NCBI GenBank assembly: GCA_004347695.1
Contig: SLTK01000010.1
Span: forward strand, 1-64,000
Direction of reading: 5' to 3'
From: Chloroflexota bacterium
GTDB lineage: Bacteria > Chloroflexota > Anaerolineae > Anaerolineales > Anaerolineaceae
DNA: 64,000 bases
In this document: one piece after another, positions 52,719 through 59,399 of the stretch
Layout of the letters: each line of letters starts with the position of its first letter
Position numbering within the stretch: position 1 is the first letter of the stretch
The notes under the pieces: generated by a model
What the model was told of the DNA's origin: nothing
The model's input: only the letters and a program-made list of their open reading frames with translations
The model's database searches: none
Made by a program: the position numbers and the translations under genes

Positions 52719-52852
52719 TTACTACCAGTTACCACTACTACCAATATATACCACCTACTACCACCACTGGTAGTAACTGGTAACACTTCTTATGGTAGGT
52801 TGATTATCCACTATCAATGGACGTAACGACCTTACACGTAATTGCATTACGT
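52719..52852 (+). other. Candidate replication origin with iteron-like repeats
   Basis: ACTACCA occurs at 52721, 52737 and 52757, and its complement TGGTAGT at 52768. They sit within an imperfect inverted repeat (ACTACCAGTTACCA against TGGTAGTAACTGGTAAC) around an AT-rich centre. A second inverted repeat, ACGTAAT-TGC-ATTACGT, is at 52836..52852. The gap from 52714 to 52946 has no ORF and directly follows the RepA-like gene, as iteron origins often do. Confidence 0.55.
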
Positions 52853-52946
52853 ACTATCGAAACAAACACTACTATACGAATAAATACCATTATTGACCGT
52901 TCACAGCATGTGTATGTTATGGACGGCGCGAAAGGAATAGGCGTAA

Positions 52947-53360
52947 ATGACTACTAACGATGGATATAAAGGCAATCAAAACGCGGTGAAACATGGCGGT
53001 GCAGGCGCGGTAAAAGCGCTAACAACCGGCGCAGAGTTTACCGGATTGCCCGCGGTGCGAGAGTCAGAGGTGCGCAACGAACTTGCAGAGCAAGGGCGGG
53101 CGGCGGTTGTCCTTACCCGTACGGTCCGGCTCCAGACGGCAGCGGACCTTTACTTCGATGCGTTTATAGGCTCGCTCCAGGCGGGCGATCTTGAGAACGC
53201 GAACGGATTGATAAAGGTTTATGCCTGGCTCCAGTCCTCCGCGCTGAGGGCATGGGTGCAAGTGGCAGCCGATGAAAAGGACGCGGCGAAGGGTGGCAGC
53301 GTATCAGTAGCAACGGTACTGGAGTCTATCAGGAAGGCCAAGAATGAAACCAATAAGTGA
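52947..53360 (+). CDS. Terminase small subunit-like protein
   Basis: A 137-aa protein starting MTTNDGYKGNQNAVKHGGAGA. The GN-NAVKHG motif is characteristic of one family of phage terminase small subunits and related packaging proteins. The rest is helical. It overlaps the large-terminase gene by 17 bases, the normal TerS-TerL arrangement, which strengthens the call. It would recognise the packaging site on element or phage DNA. Confidence 0.7.
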   Translation: MTTNDGYKGNQNAVKHGGAGAVKALTTGAEFTGLPAVRESEVRNELAEQGRAAVVLTRTVRLQTAADLYFDAFIGSLQAGDLENANGLIKVYAWLQSSALRAWVQVAADEKDAAKGGSVSVATVLESIRKAKNETNK

Positions 53361-55161
53361 CCTTGTTACCGAATGGCGCGAATGGGGGCCGGTCAAGTGG
53401 GCTGAATCCGAATATGGCTTTTATGTTGACGGTCATCCGGTTGTACTCACACCCTGGCAGCGTGCCGCCCTGGAGTCCTACGAAGCCCACAGACACGAGG
53501 TAACCACATGGGCGGTATCTAACATCAAAAAGAGCGGCAAAACGCTTCTTAATGCCGTGCTGACTCAATGGCGCTGGCTGGCATTACCGGGTCAACACTT
53601 TGTAGCTGCAAACGACTTAGATCAATCGCAAGCGCGGCAATTCGCGATGGTAGCTGACTCCGTAAGGGATAACCCCTTCCTGGCTGGCATGACAAAGGTG
53701 GGGCGGTCCGAGTTGGAATTTACGGCAACCGGCTCCAGACTCACGGCGCTAGCTTCAGATGCAACGGGCAACGCCGGCGCGAACTTCTTGACGACAAGCC
53801 ACACAGAGGCCTGGGGTATCTTGTACGAGAACGCTATTCGAGCATGGGAAGAGTTGACCCCTCCCCCCGGTAGGTGGTACGGCCTTCCTGCTTTACGCAT
53901 TGCGGATTCCTATGCCGGTTACCTGGGGGAATCAGACACCTGGCATAGGGTGGTTGATCGCGGGCTTGAGGGGCAGCGGATATCAAAGGAATGGCCTATC
54001 TATCTGGCAGGCGGGTTAATGCTTTTCCACATGGAAGGCGAAGATGCGCAAGAGCGCTGCTTCAGGGGAACCCAGGCAGAGGCCAAGGTTTATTACACAG
54101 AACAGCGCGAGACCTTACGCAAAAATTCCTACGACCGCATGCACTCCAATATCAGGACCGCGGGTGAGAGCGCTTTTGTTGAAGCGGAAAAGTGGGCAGC
54201 TTGCAAGGGTTCAACCCCCATGGATGCTAACTCACGGGTCAAGCTGGTAATTGGTGCGGATGCTTCCACATCCGGCGATTACTCATCGATTGTAGGGTGT
54301 ACATACAACCATGACACAGACCGGGCAGAGGTCAAGTTAGTGCGCGTATGGAAACCTAAAACCATATTCGGAATTAGAGGAGGTAAGCCAACAATTGATA
54401 TTGACGAAACCATAGGCGCGGCGGTTTTGGAATTGCACAAAGCCGGGCAGTTGAAGGCGGTGGTATGCGATATCTACCAGCTGCATACGTGCGTTCTCAA
54501 GTGGGAAAAAGCCGGTATCAGGGTAGTGGAATTGAACCAGAACGCCGGACGGGTTGACAGCGACCAGGCGCTATACAACGCGATAAACGCCGGAACCTTG
54601 CGGCATTACAGCGACCCCGACTTAGACGCAGCGGTAAGGAACGCGATAGCAAGGGAAACACCCCGCGGCTTCAGGTTGGATAAGGAAAAGGCCACCAAGA
54701 AAATCGATGCGGCGGTCGCGCTATCCATGGCGCATTGGGGCGCACGAATCCATTTTGGCAGGTACGATGATTCCGGCCCGACTTGGGCGCCGGACCCATT
54801 TGAAACATACGATTCCTACGACCTGTCAGAGATCATCCCGGAGGACCTGGCGCTTTTCCGGCGCTGGGAAATGCAATCTGGCAAACCCTGGATGGGTCAC
54901 TGGCATATCAACGCAAAGCCACACCCGGAAGGCGTGACCTGGCGCAATTGCAGACATAGCAACACCGGATGCCTGGCCTGTTATCAGGAAACAAAAGACT
55001 TATCCGATGCGGAATTAGGCGCTTTTCCCGACACGGGAGTACCAGCGTCTGATGATTTTATTCAGCGGCAATTTGACCGCTATAACGAATCGCAAGAGCA
55101 GCAAGCTCGTGCGGACAAAATCACATCCATTTTTTGGAAAAACGTCAGAAAGAACCTATAG
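53344..55161 (+). CDS. Terminase large subunit-like protein (ATPase plus nuclease)
   Basis: A 605-aa protein. The ATPase half has LTPWQRAAL, Walker A NIKKSGKT (near residue 62) and a Walker B-like region LTTSHTEAWG (near 155). In the latter the Asp of the usual DE pair is not apparent but the catalytic Glu is. The RNase H-fold nuclease half has GADASTSGDYSSIVG (about 305), VVCDIYQ and KKIDAAVALSMA, the three acidic sites. A C-terminal tail has a Cys-His cluster (CRHSNTGCLAC). The motor packages DNA into a procapsid. No procapsid genes accompany it. Confidence 0.82.
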   Translation: MKPISDLVTEWREWGPVKWAESEYGFYVDGHPVVLTPWQRAALESYEAHRHEVTTWAVSNIKKSGKTLLNAVLTQWRWLALPGQHFVAANDLDQSQARQFAMVADSVRDNPFLAGMTKVGRSELEFTATGSRLTALASDATGNAGANFLTTSHTEAWGILYENAIRAWEELTPPPGRWYGLPALRIADSYAGYLGESDTWHRVVDRGLEGQRISKEWPIYLAGGLMLFHMEGEDAQERCFRGTQAEAKVYYTEQRETLRKNSYDRMHSNIRTAGESAFVEAEKWAACKGSTPMDANSRVKLVIGADASTSGDYSSIVGCTYNHDTDRAEVKLVRVWKPKTIFGIRGGKPTIDIDETIGAAVLELHKAGQLKAVVCDIYQLHTCVLKWEKAGIRVVELNQNAGRVDSDQALYNAINAGTLRHYSDPDLDAAVRNAIARETPRGFRLDKEKATKKIDAAVALSMAHWGARIHFGRYDDSGPTWAPDPFETYDSYDLSEIIPEDLALFRRWEMQSGKPWMGHWHINAKPHPEGVTWRNCRHSNTGCLACYQETKDLSDAELGAFPDTGVPASDDFIQRQFDRYNESQEQQARADKITSIFWKNVRKNL

Positions 55162-55173
55162 GAGAAAAACGAA

Positions 55174-56010
55174 ATGAGTATGCTAAACATCAACACCCGT
55201 ACCAACAGCGATATGCCCGCCTATCACAAGGCGCTATTGGAGATTCGCGCGGCCCAGGCCGAATTGAAAAAATACGAGTCGATTATGACCCCGTACGAAC
55301 GCCACACGATCAACGAGTCAATCCAGAGCAAGGTTGCTGCTAACCGTGACCTGGTTTACAACGGTGTAAAAGGCGCCTGGCTGAATTTTATTTCTGGTTA
55401 TAAGGATGCGGTAAAACGCTATCTCCAGGCTGAACAGAACGAAATTAATAGCTGGGATTCGGGCAAGTTGGGAACCGAAATGCACACCTTCCAGATGCGG
55501 CTGAATCAGGCAATCGGCATGGAGGACAAAGGCGCTTTAGCTGGCAACACCCAAAACATCAACCAGGTCAAAGCCATGTATCAAGAGGCCATGAATAGCG
55601 GTGACCGGTATAAACAGCGGGCAGCGGCTGAGGTCATCCGCGGAGTCAACACCAAAAACATGCAGCGCGATCAGGTGGTAGAAATCCGGCTGATGGCTCG
55701 TAATGCGGAAGAGCAATTAAAGACGCTCCGAACCAGTGACGCATTGCAGAAGGCCGCGGCTGAAGCGAACCAGGCGCAAAAAGAGTTATTTGAACAGCGC
55801 GAAGGAATCAAGGCGGTTGCTGAAACCATGGGCGAACCCGTGGACCAAGTTTTCCAGGCTGGCGATTATGCTAAGCTGACAAAAATGTTACAGGTGGATA
55901 GTGGAACCCGCGAGGTCAAACTATACGGCCTGGATGCGCCGGAAGTGACCGGTATTTCATTCGCTGCTGATTTTGACCATGATCTGGTAGTCGGAGGGAA
56001 TAATGGCTAA
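55174..56010 (+). CDS. Coiled-coil protein after the terminase, unknown
   Basis: Not recognised. A 278-aa, mostly alpha-helical protein with heptad-like stretches (about residues 20-60 and 165-220: LRTSDALQKAAAEANQAQKELFEQREGI). No TM or signal peptide. The position after TerL is where portal or head genes sit in phages, but it is too small and too helical for a portal. A scaffold or capsid-adaptor function, as in phage satellites, is a hypothesis only. AGGAG lies about nine bases before the ATG. Confidence 0.65.
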   Translation: MSMLNINTRTNSDMPAYHKALLEIRAAQAELKKYESIMTPYERHTINESIQSKVAANRDLVYNGVKGAWLNFISGYKDAVKRYLQAEQNEINSWDSGKLGTEMHTFQMRLNQAIGMEDKGALAGNTQNINQVKAMYQEAMNSGDRYKQRAAAEVIRGVNTKNMQRDQVVEIRLMARNAEEQLKTLRTSDALQKAAAEANQAQKELFEQREGIKAVAETMGEPVDQVFQAGDYAKLTKMLQVDSGTREVKLYGLDAPEVTGISFAADFDHDLVVGGNNG

Positions 56011-56362
56011 GGCTCGCAAACCCCGCACTTCCACAGGCAGCCCATTCCCGTCTGATATTCCCGTGCCAGTGAATTCCGGCGATTACTGGAAATTTACCCA
56101 GAAAATCGTTACCCATAACGGAATCACCGGCTGGGATGCGCCCTCGCACGAACCGCACTCAGACGAGGCGCGGGCGAAGGTCATTCGCGAATTACCCGCG
56201 GCTGAACTGGAGGCCTTTTGCACACCGCCTGAACTGACGAGCGAAAGGTCCTACCGCTGGCTTTTTGAACAAATGAACCAGCCGGAACTGGAAAAACAGG
56301 CCGCCTATGACCCATGGGCAGCGGTAGAACTCGCACGGCGCAACGAAACCATGCCGCGCTAA
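56003..56362 (+). CDS. Element protein, unknown (119 aa)
   Basis: Not recognised. A 119-aa hydrophilic product with a basic, Pro-rich N-terminus and a conserved-looking centre (YWKFTQKIVTHNGITGWDAPSHEPHSD). GGAGGG before the ATG and an 8-bp overlap with the previous gene indicate coupled translation. It closes the packaging-type block; a 274-bp regulatory region follows. Confidence 0.65.
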   Translation: MAKARKPRTSTGSPFPSDIPVPVNSGDYWKFTQKIVTHNGITGWDAPSHEPHSDEARAKVIRELPAAELEAFCTPPELTSERSYRWLFEQMNQPELEKQAAYDPWAAVELARRNETMPR

Positions 56363-56442
56363 CTAACCTATATCCGGGCACATCTCGGCCCCTCCTATGA
56401 ATTGGGGCGGTAGCAATGGGGTTACCGCCCCGAAAGGGAAAA

Positions 56443-56465
56443 ATTGTTAACCTGTTGTTAACAAT
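56443..56465. promoter_or_regulatory. Operator-like palindrome upstream of the element's consensus promoter
   Basis: ATTGTTAAC and GTTAACAAT are perfect 9-bp arms around CTGTT, ending seven bases before the -35 box at 56473. Position and symmetry suggest a dimeric regulator site, perhaps for the element's HTH protein. A hairpin, GGGGCGGTA/TACCGCCCC, lies further upstream at 56404..56431. Confidence 0.6.
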
Positions 56466-56472
56466 GCAAACA

Positions 56473-56501
56473 TTGACAGAACATATTTTCAAATCTATAA
56501 T
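56473..56501 (+). promoter_or_regulatory. Perfect consensus sigma-70 promoter in the element
   Basis: TTGACA, exactly 17 bp, TATAAT. This is the only perfect two-box match noted in the window. The predicted start is at about 56508, the first base of the long inverted repeat of the structured leader. Confidence 0.88.
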
Positions 56502-56507
56502 TGAGGT

Positions 56508-56636
56508 GCTTAGGGTGTACGTGGGGCTTTTTTAATTCGCCTTCAAAAGGCCGTTATTCTGCAAAAACCCCACACCCTAAGCAAGTGTAGGCGAAGCAGG
56601 ATAGCGGCCCTTTGATTTTGGTGAATGGAGGATGCA
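56508..56636 (+). ncRNA. Structured leader or small RNA with two interleaved long stems
   Basis: Stem A: GCTTAGGGTGT (56508) pairs exactly with ACACCCTAAGC (56572) and continues with GGGG/CCCC and T5/A5. Stem B: 19 bases at 56544..56562 pair with 56596..56614 through 16 Watson-Crick pairs, two G-U pairs and one A-C mismatch, and can extend by TTCGCC with GGTGAA. The left arm of B lies in the loop of A and the right arm of A lies in the loop of B, so the stems exclude each other or form a pseudoknot. The RNA leads into GGAGG and the ATG at 56637. It could be a riboregulator, a packaging RNA or a DNA-level site. Confidence 0.6.
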
Positions 56637-56852
56637 ATGCGAATCTATGTACCACCTGAAAAGCAAGTGATCTATGAACGGGAAGAGAGCGCAAGGCAGT
56701 TGGCGGAAATTATAGACGACTGGCCCCGCCTGACAAACTGGCAGAAATACCAGCTCACTATTTATGCCTGGTGGCATTCAAATGAGAAGAGTTTTGGAAA
56801 ATGGGTTATCCGGTTTTTCAAACTCACTTACATCTATTTGACCAATAAATAG
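56637..56852 (+). CDS. Small protein upstream of the integrase, candidate directionality factor
   Basis: Not recognised. A 71-aa product beginning MRIYVPPEKQVIYEREESARQL, helical and Trp-rich (WWHSNEKSFGKW), with a basic C-terminus. GGAGG lies five bases before the ATG at 56637; the upstream ATG at 56625 lies within the ribosome-site region. It is expressed from the consensus promoter behind the structured leader and precedes the integrase gene. Recombination directionality factors are small, diverse and often integrase-adjacent, so this is a candidate only. Confidence 0.6.
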   Translation: MRIYVPPEKQVIYEREESARQLAEIIDDWPRLTNWQKYQLTIYAWWHSNEKSFGKWVIRFFKLTYIYLTNK

Positions 56853-56858
56853 TCACGA

Positions 56859-56889
56859 CAGGCCGCCTTGCAGGGGGTAAGGCGGCCTG
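56859..56889 (+). terminator. GC-rich hairpin between the 71-aa gene and the integrase gene
   Basis: CAGGCCGCCTT and AAGGCGGCCTG form a perfect 11-bp stem with a nine-base loop, six bases after the stop codon. There is no T-run, so it may attenuate or protect RNA rather than terminate. Confidence 0.55.
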
Positions 56890-56917
56890 AATAAATGCTT
56901 CAATTGAAGCATTTATT
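56890..56917. promoter_or_regulatory. Perfect 28-bp palindrome before the integrase gene
   Basis: AATAAATGCTTCAA is followed directly by its exact reverse complement. It abuts the preceding GC hairpin and ends 12 bases before the integrase ATG, with the ribosome site (AAGGGG) in between. Either an operator or an RNA stem hiding the start region. Confidence 0.7.
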
Positions 56918-56929
56918 GAAAGGGGACCC

Positions 56930-58504
56930 ATGAAACGAGCGATTATTTACGCAAGGGTTAGCACAGACGACCAAAGGAATAACTATTCCATACCCTCACA
57001 GATTATGGAATGCGTGAACTATGCCGAATCACACGGCTATACCATCGTAGGCAATCGGTACGTAGATAAAGAAACAGGGCAGGACGCGGCAAGCGGCATT
57101 CCTGCATTCGTAGATGATTTTAGCAGTAGGGAATTAAACCGCCCTGGGTTAGATGCTGCTTACGATTACCTGAAAAATTACGGTTTTGACGTTGTTATAG
57201 TCTATTCGATTGACCGGCTCGACCGCGACCCCTACAAGCTGCATACGCACGAATACGGATTCGCAAGCGGTAAAGCCGCGGTGGAATATGTCAAAGGGGA
57301 TTATAACAACACGCCTGAAGGTCAATTCCTGAAAACCGTTGTAGCAAGCGCGGCGAAGTTGGATAACGACTGGCGAACCGAACGCTTCAACCGTGGGAAA
57401 CGTCAGAAGGCGCGGCGCGGCTTATTCGTGGGAGGATGCGCTCCATACGGCTATGAGATTGACAGGGGCGCTCCTGGAGGCTTGCAGGTGATTCCAGAAG
57501 AGGCTGAAGTTATCCGGTGGATATATGATTCCTACGTGGTAGGGGGATTATCCATCTATAACCTGCTAGACGCATTGAATCAAAGTGAGGCGCGGCCTAA
57601 GTTGGGGGGAACCTGGCAGAAGTCCTCCATTGCAAAAATTCTAGCGAATACCGCCTATATCGGAACGGTTCACTACAATAAATTCAAGCGCAGCGAAAAG
57701 ACGCTCGAATTACGCGATAATACTGAATGGATAGAGATTACCGTTCCAGCTATTTTGGATAATGGCATATTCGATCAGGCACAAACGAGGTTACGAGAGA
57801 ATCGCGAAAACCGGCGCAAACAACCGGACCGCTTCTATATGTTATCCGGGCTGGTTTATTGTGAGCATTGCGGCCGGCCGTATGTATCGCAAACGGCGAA
57901 GGCCGGCCGCAATAAGCGCGTCAATGATGCGCAAACCTACCGGCATAGAGAAAAACAAGGCCATTGCAAGAATCGCACGGTATCAGCTCGTATTCTGGAA
58001 CCGATGATCTGGAGCAAGGTCGAGACGCTGCTTATGGACCCGCAAAATCTGAAAGAAGGTTACGACCAGGCACTAGAACAGGAACGCAAGGCGCACTCCA
58101 AGCAATTAGAGATGCGAGAGATTATTCGTAAGGATATTACGAAATTCCAAAAAATGATGGAAAACCTGACACGCGCATATACCGACCCTGATATTCAAAT
58201 GACCAAGTTGGAATACCAGGAACAGCGGGCGCGGCTGGCGATTGACCTGAAAACCGCAAAAGAACGCTTATCAGAGGTTGAATCGCAGTTATCGGATATC
58301 CCAACACCGGAAGAGTACGCTAATCTGGATAGGTTTGCAGAAGAGATTAAGCGCCGGATTACCGGCCCCGACTGGCAGCCTACGCCCGCAAACAAGCGCC
58401 GGATAATGGAATTACTCCATGCGCGGGTTATCCTGGATGGTGATAATGGTCATATTGTGGGGTGGTTTGGTGACCCGTTAGGCTTTTCGTACATAACAAG
58501 ATGA
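56930..58504 (+). CDS. Large serine recombinase (integrase)
   Basis: A 524-aa site-specific recombinase that would integrate and excise the element. The N-terminal resolvase domain shows YARVSTDDQ with catalytic Ser at residue 11 and SIDRLDRDPYKL. The recombinase domain follows (RRGLFVGGCAPYGYEID, GTWQKSSIAKILANTAYIG). A zinc-ribbon (CEHCGRPY and a later Cys) and a long coiled coil (about 385-450) complete the large-serine layout. Its TGA (58502-58504) runs into the attR core and overlaps the ATG of the comM 3' fragment. Confidence 0.95.
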   Translation: MKRAIIYARVSTDDQRNNYSIPSQIMECVNYAESHGYTIVGNRYVDKETGQDAASGIPAFVDDFSSRELNRPGLDAAYDYLKNYGFDVVIVYSIDRLDRDPYKLHTHEYGFASGKAAVEYVKGDYNNTPEGQFLKTVVASAAKLDNDWRTERFNRGKRQKARRGLFVGGCAPYGYEIDRGAPGGLQVIPEEAEVIRWIYDSYVVGGLSIYNLLDALNQSEARPKLGGTWQKSSIAKILANTAYIGTVHYNKFKRSEKTLELRDNTEWIEITVPAILDNGIFDQAQTRLRENRENRRKQPDRFYMLSGLVYCEHCGRPYVSQTAKAGRNKRVNDAQTYRHREKQGHCKNRTVSARILEPMIWSKVETLLMDPQNLKEGYDQALEQERKAHSKQLEMREIIRKDITKFQKMMENLTRAYTDPDIQMTKLEYQEQRARLAIDLKTAKERLSEVESQLSDIPTPEEYANLDRFAEEIKRRITGPDWQPTPANKRRIMELLHARVILDGDNGHIVGWFGDPLGFSYITR

Positions 58505-58506
58505 TG
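58495..58506 (+). other. attR core of the comM-integrated element
   Basis: AACAAGATGATG, 9 of 12 identical to the attL core 49992..50003. The integrase stop codon and a new ATG for the comM fragment both lie in it. On circularisation attP would keep the integrase stop. Confidence 0.7.
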
Positions 58507-59376
58507 TCCGGTCCGCCGGGCGCCGGCAAAACGTTGATGGCTCGCGCGCTGCCGGCCATCCTGCCGCGCATGTCCATCGAAGAAGCGCTGGACGTGACCC
58601 GCATCTACTCGGTGGCCGATCAACTGCCGCCGGAAGTGCCGTTGATCCGTGCCCGACCGTTTCGCGCCCCGCACCACACCATCAGCCATGCCGGGCTGGT
58701 TGGCGGCGGAAATCAGCCCCACCCCGGAGAAATCTCCCTGGCGCACCGTGGGGTGCTCTTCCTGGACGAACTACCCGAATTTGGCCAACGGGTGTTGGAG
58801 GTACTGCGCCAACCGATCGAGGATAAAATCGTCACCATCAGTCGTGCGCAGGGATCACTTACCTTCCCGGCCAATTTCCAGTTGATCGCGGCCATGAACC
58901 CCTGCCCGTGCGGCTACTACGGCGACCCGGTCAAACCCTGTACCTGTTCCAACTCCACCGTCACCAAATACCAGAAGCGCATCTCCGGCCCGCTGTTGGA
59001 CCGCATCGATATTTTTGTCGAAGTACCCCGCGTCGATTACGATAAGCTGTCCGACCAGCGCCTGGGCGAGCCGTCACAGGTGGTGCGCAGCCGGGTGGAA
59101 AATGCGCGCACGATCCAACGCCAAAGGTTTGCTGAGAATGGCATTTCGGCCAACGCAGAAATGCGTCCGGCAGATATTCGCCGTCACTGCGGATTGGACG
59201 ATACCGGCATGAACCTGATGCGCGCTGCAATGAACCAGTACCAGCTTTCAGCCCGTGCTTATCACCGCATCCTCAAGCTGGCGCGCACCATCGCCGATCT
59301 GGGTGGAGTAGAGCGCATCACACCGCAGCACCTGGCGGAAGCGCTGCAGTACCGTCCAAGAACCGTCCTGCAGTAA
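58501..59376 (+). CDS. comM: ComM/YifB C-terminal fragment (AAA+ domain; gene interrupted)
   Basis: The AAA+ and C-terminal parts of ComM, starting at the Walker A motif GPPGAGKT. FRAPHHTISHAGLVGGG, Walker B GVLFLDELPEF, a zinc-like AAMNPCPCGYYGDP...CTC segment, SGPLLDRIDIFVEVP and ARAYHRILKLARTIADL are intact. In the integrated state an ATG at 58501 could start a separate 291-aa protein, overlapping the integrase stop, though no ribosome site is seen. Rejoined to 49353..50003 it completes comM in frame. Confidence 0.94.
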   Translation: MMSGPPGAGKTLMARALPAILPRMSIEEALDVTRIYSVADQLPPEVPLIRARPFRAPHHTISHAGLVGGGNQPHPGEISLAHRGVLFLDELPEFGQRVLEVLRQPIEDKIVTISRAQGSLTFPANFQLIAAMNPCPCGYYGDPVKPCTCSNSTVTKYQKRISGPLLDRIDIFVEVPRVDYDKLSDQRLGEPSQVVRSRVENARTIQRQRFAENGISANAEMRPADIRRHCGLDDTGMNLMRAAMNQYQLSARAYHRILKLARTIADLGGVERITPQHLAEALQYRPRTVLQ

Positions 59377-59399
59377 CCGGCAAATGCAAGCTGGTCTGG

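Larger units (their letters stand above)
50004..58506 (+). mobile_element. 8.5-kb integrative element in comM: serine integrase, RepA-like ATPase, terminase pair; phage-satellite-like
   Basis: The element splits comM. It carries, all on the plus strand: an HTH protein, four small ORFs, a RepA-like ATPase, an iteron-like noncoding region, TerS-like and TerL-like genes, a coiled-coil protein, a 119-aa protein, a structured leader, a 71-aa protein and a large serine recombinase ending in attR. Replication, packaging and integration functions are present. No portal, protease, capsid, tail, lysis or transposase gene is seen. This composition fits a phage satellite that borrows capsids, or a cut-down prophage; the first is preferred because the gene order is compact, with overlapping intact ORFs and no decay. 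Confidence 0.88.

Noticed and set aside
50004-58506. Complete prophage in comM
   Set aside because: No portal, capsid, protease, tail, holin or lysin gene is recognisable and only 8.5 kb is present. The terminase pair alone does not make a prophage.
49353-59376. AbaR/Tn7-type transposon in comM, as known in Acinetobacter
   Set aside because: There are no tns-type transposition genes or resistance cargo. A large serine recombinase and att-like sequences explain the insertion.
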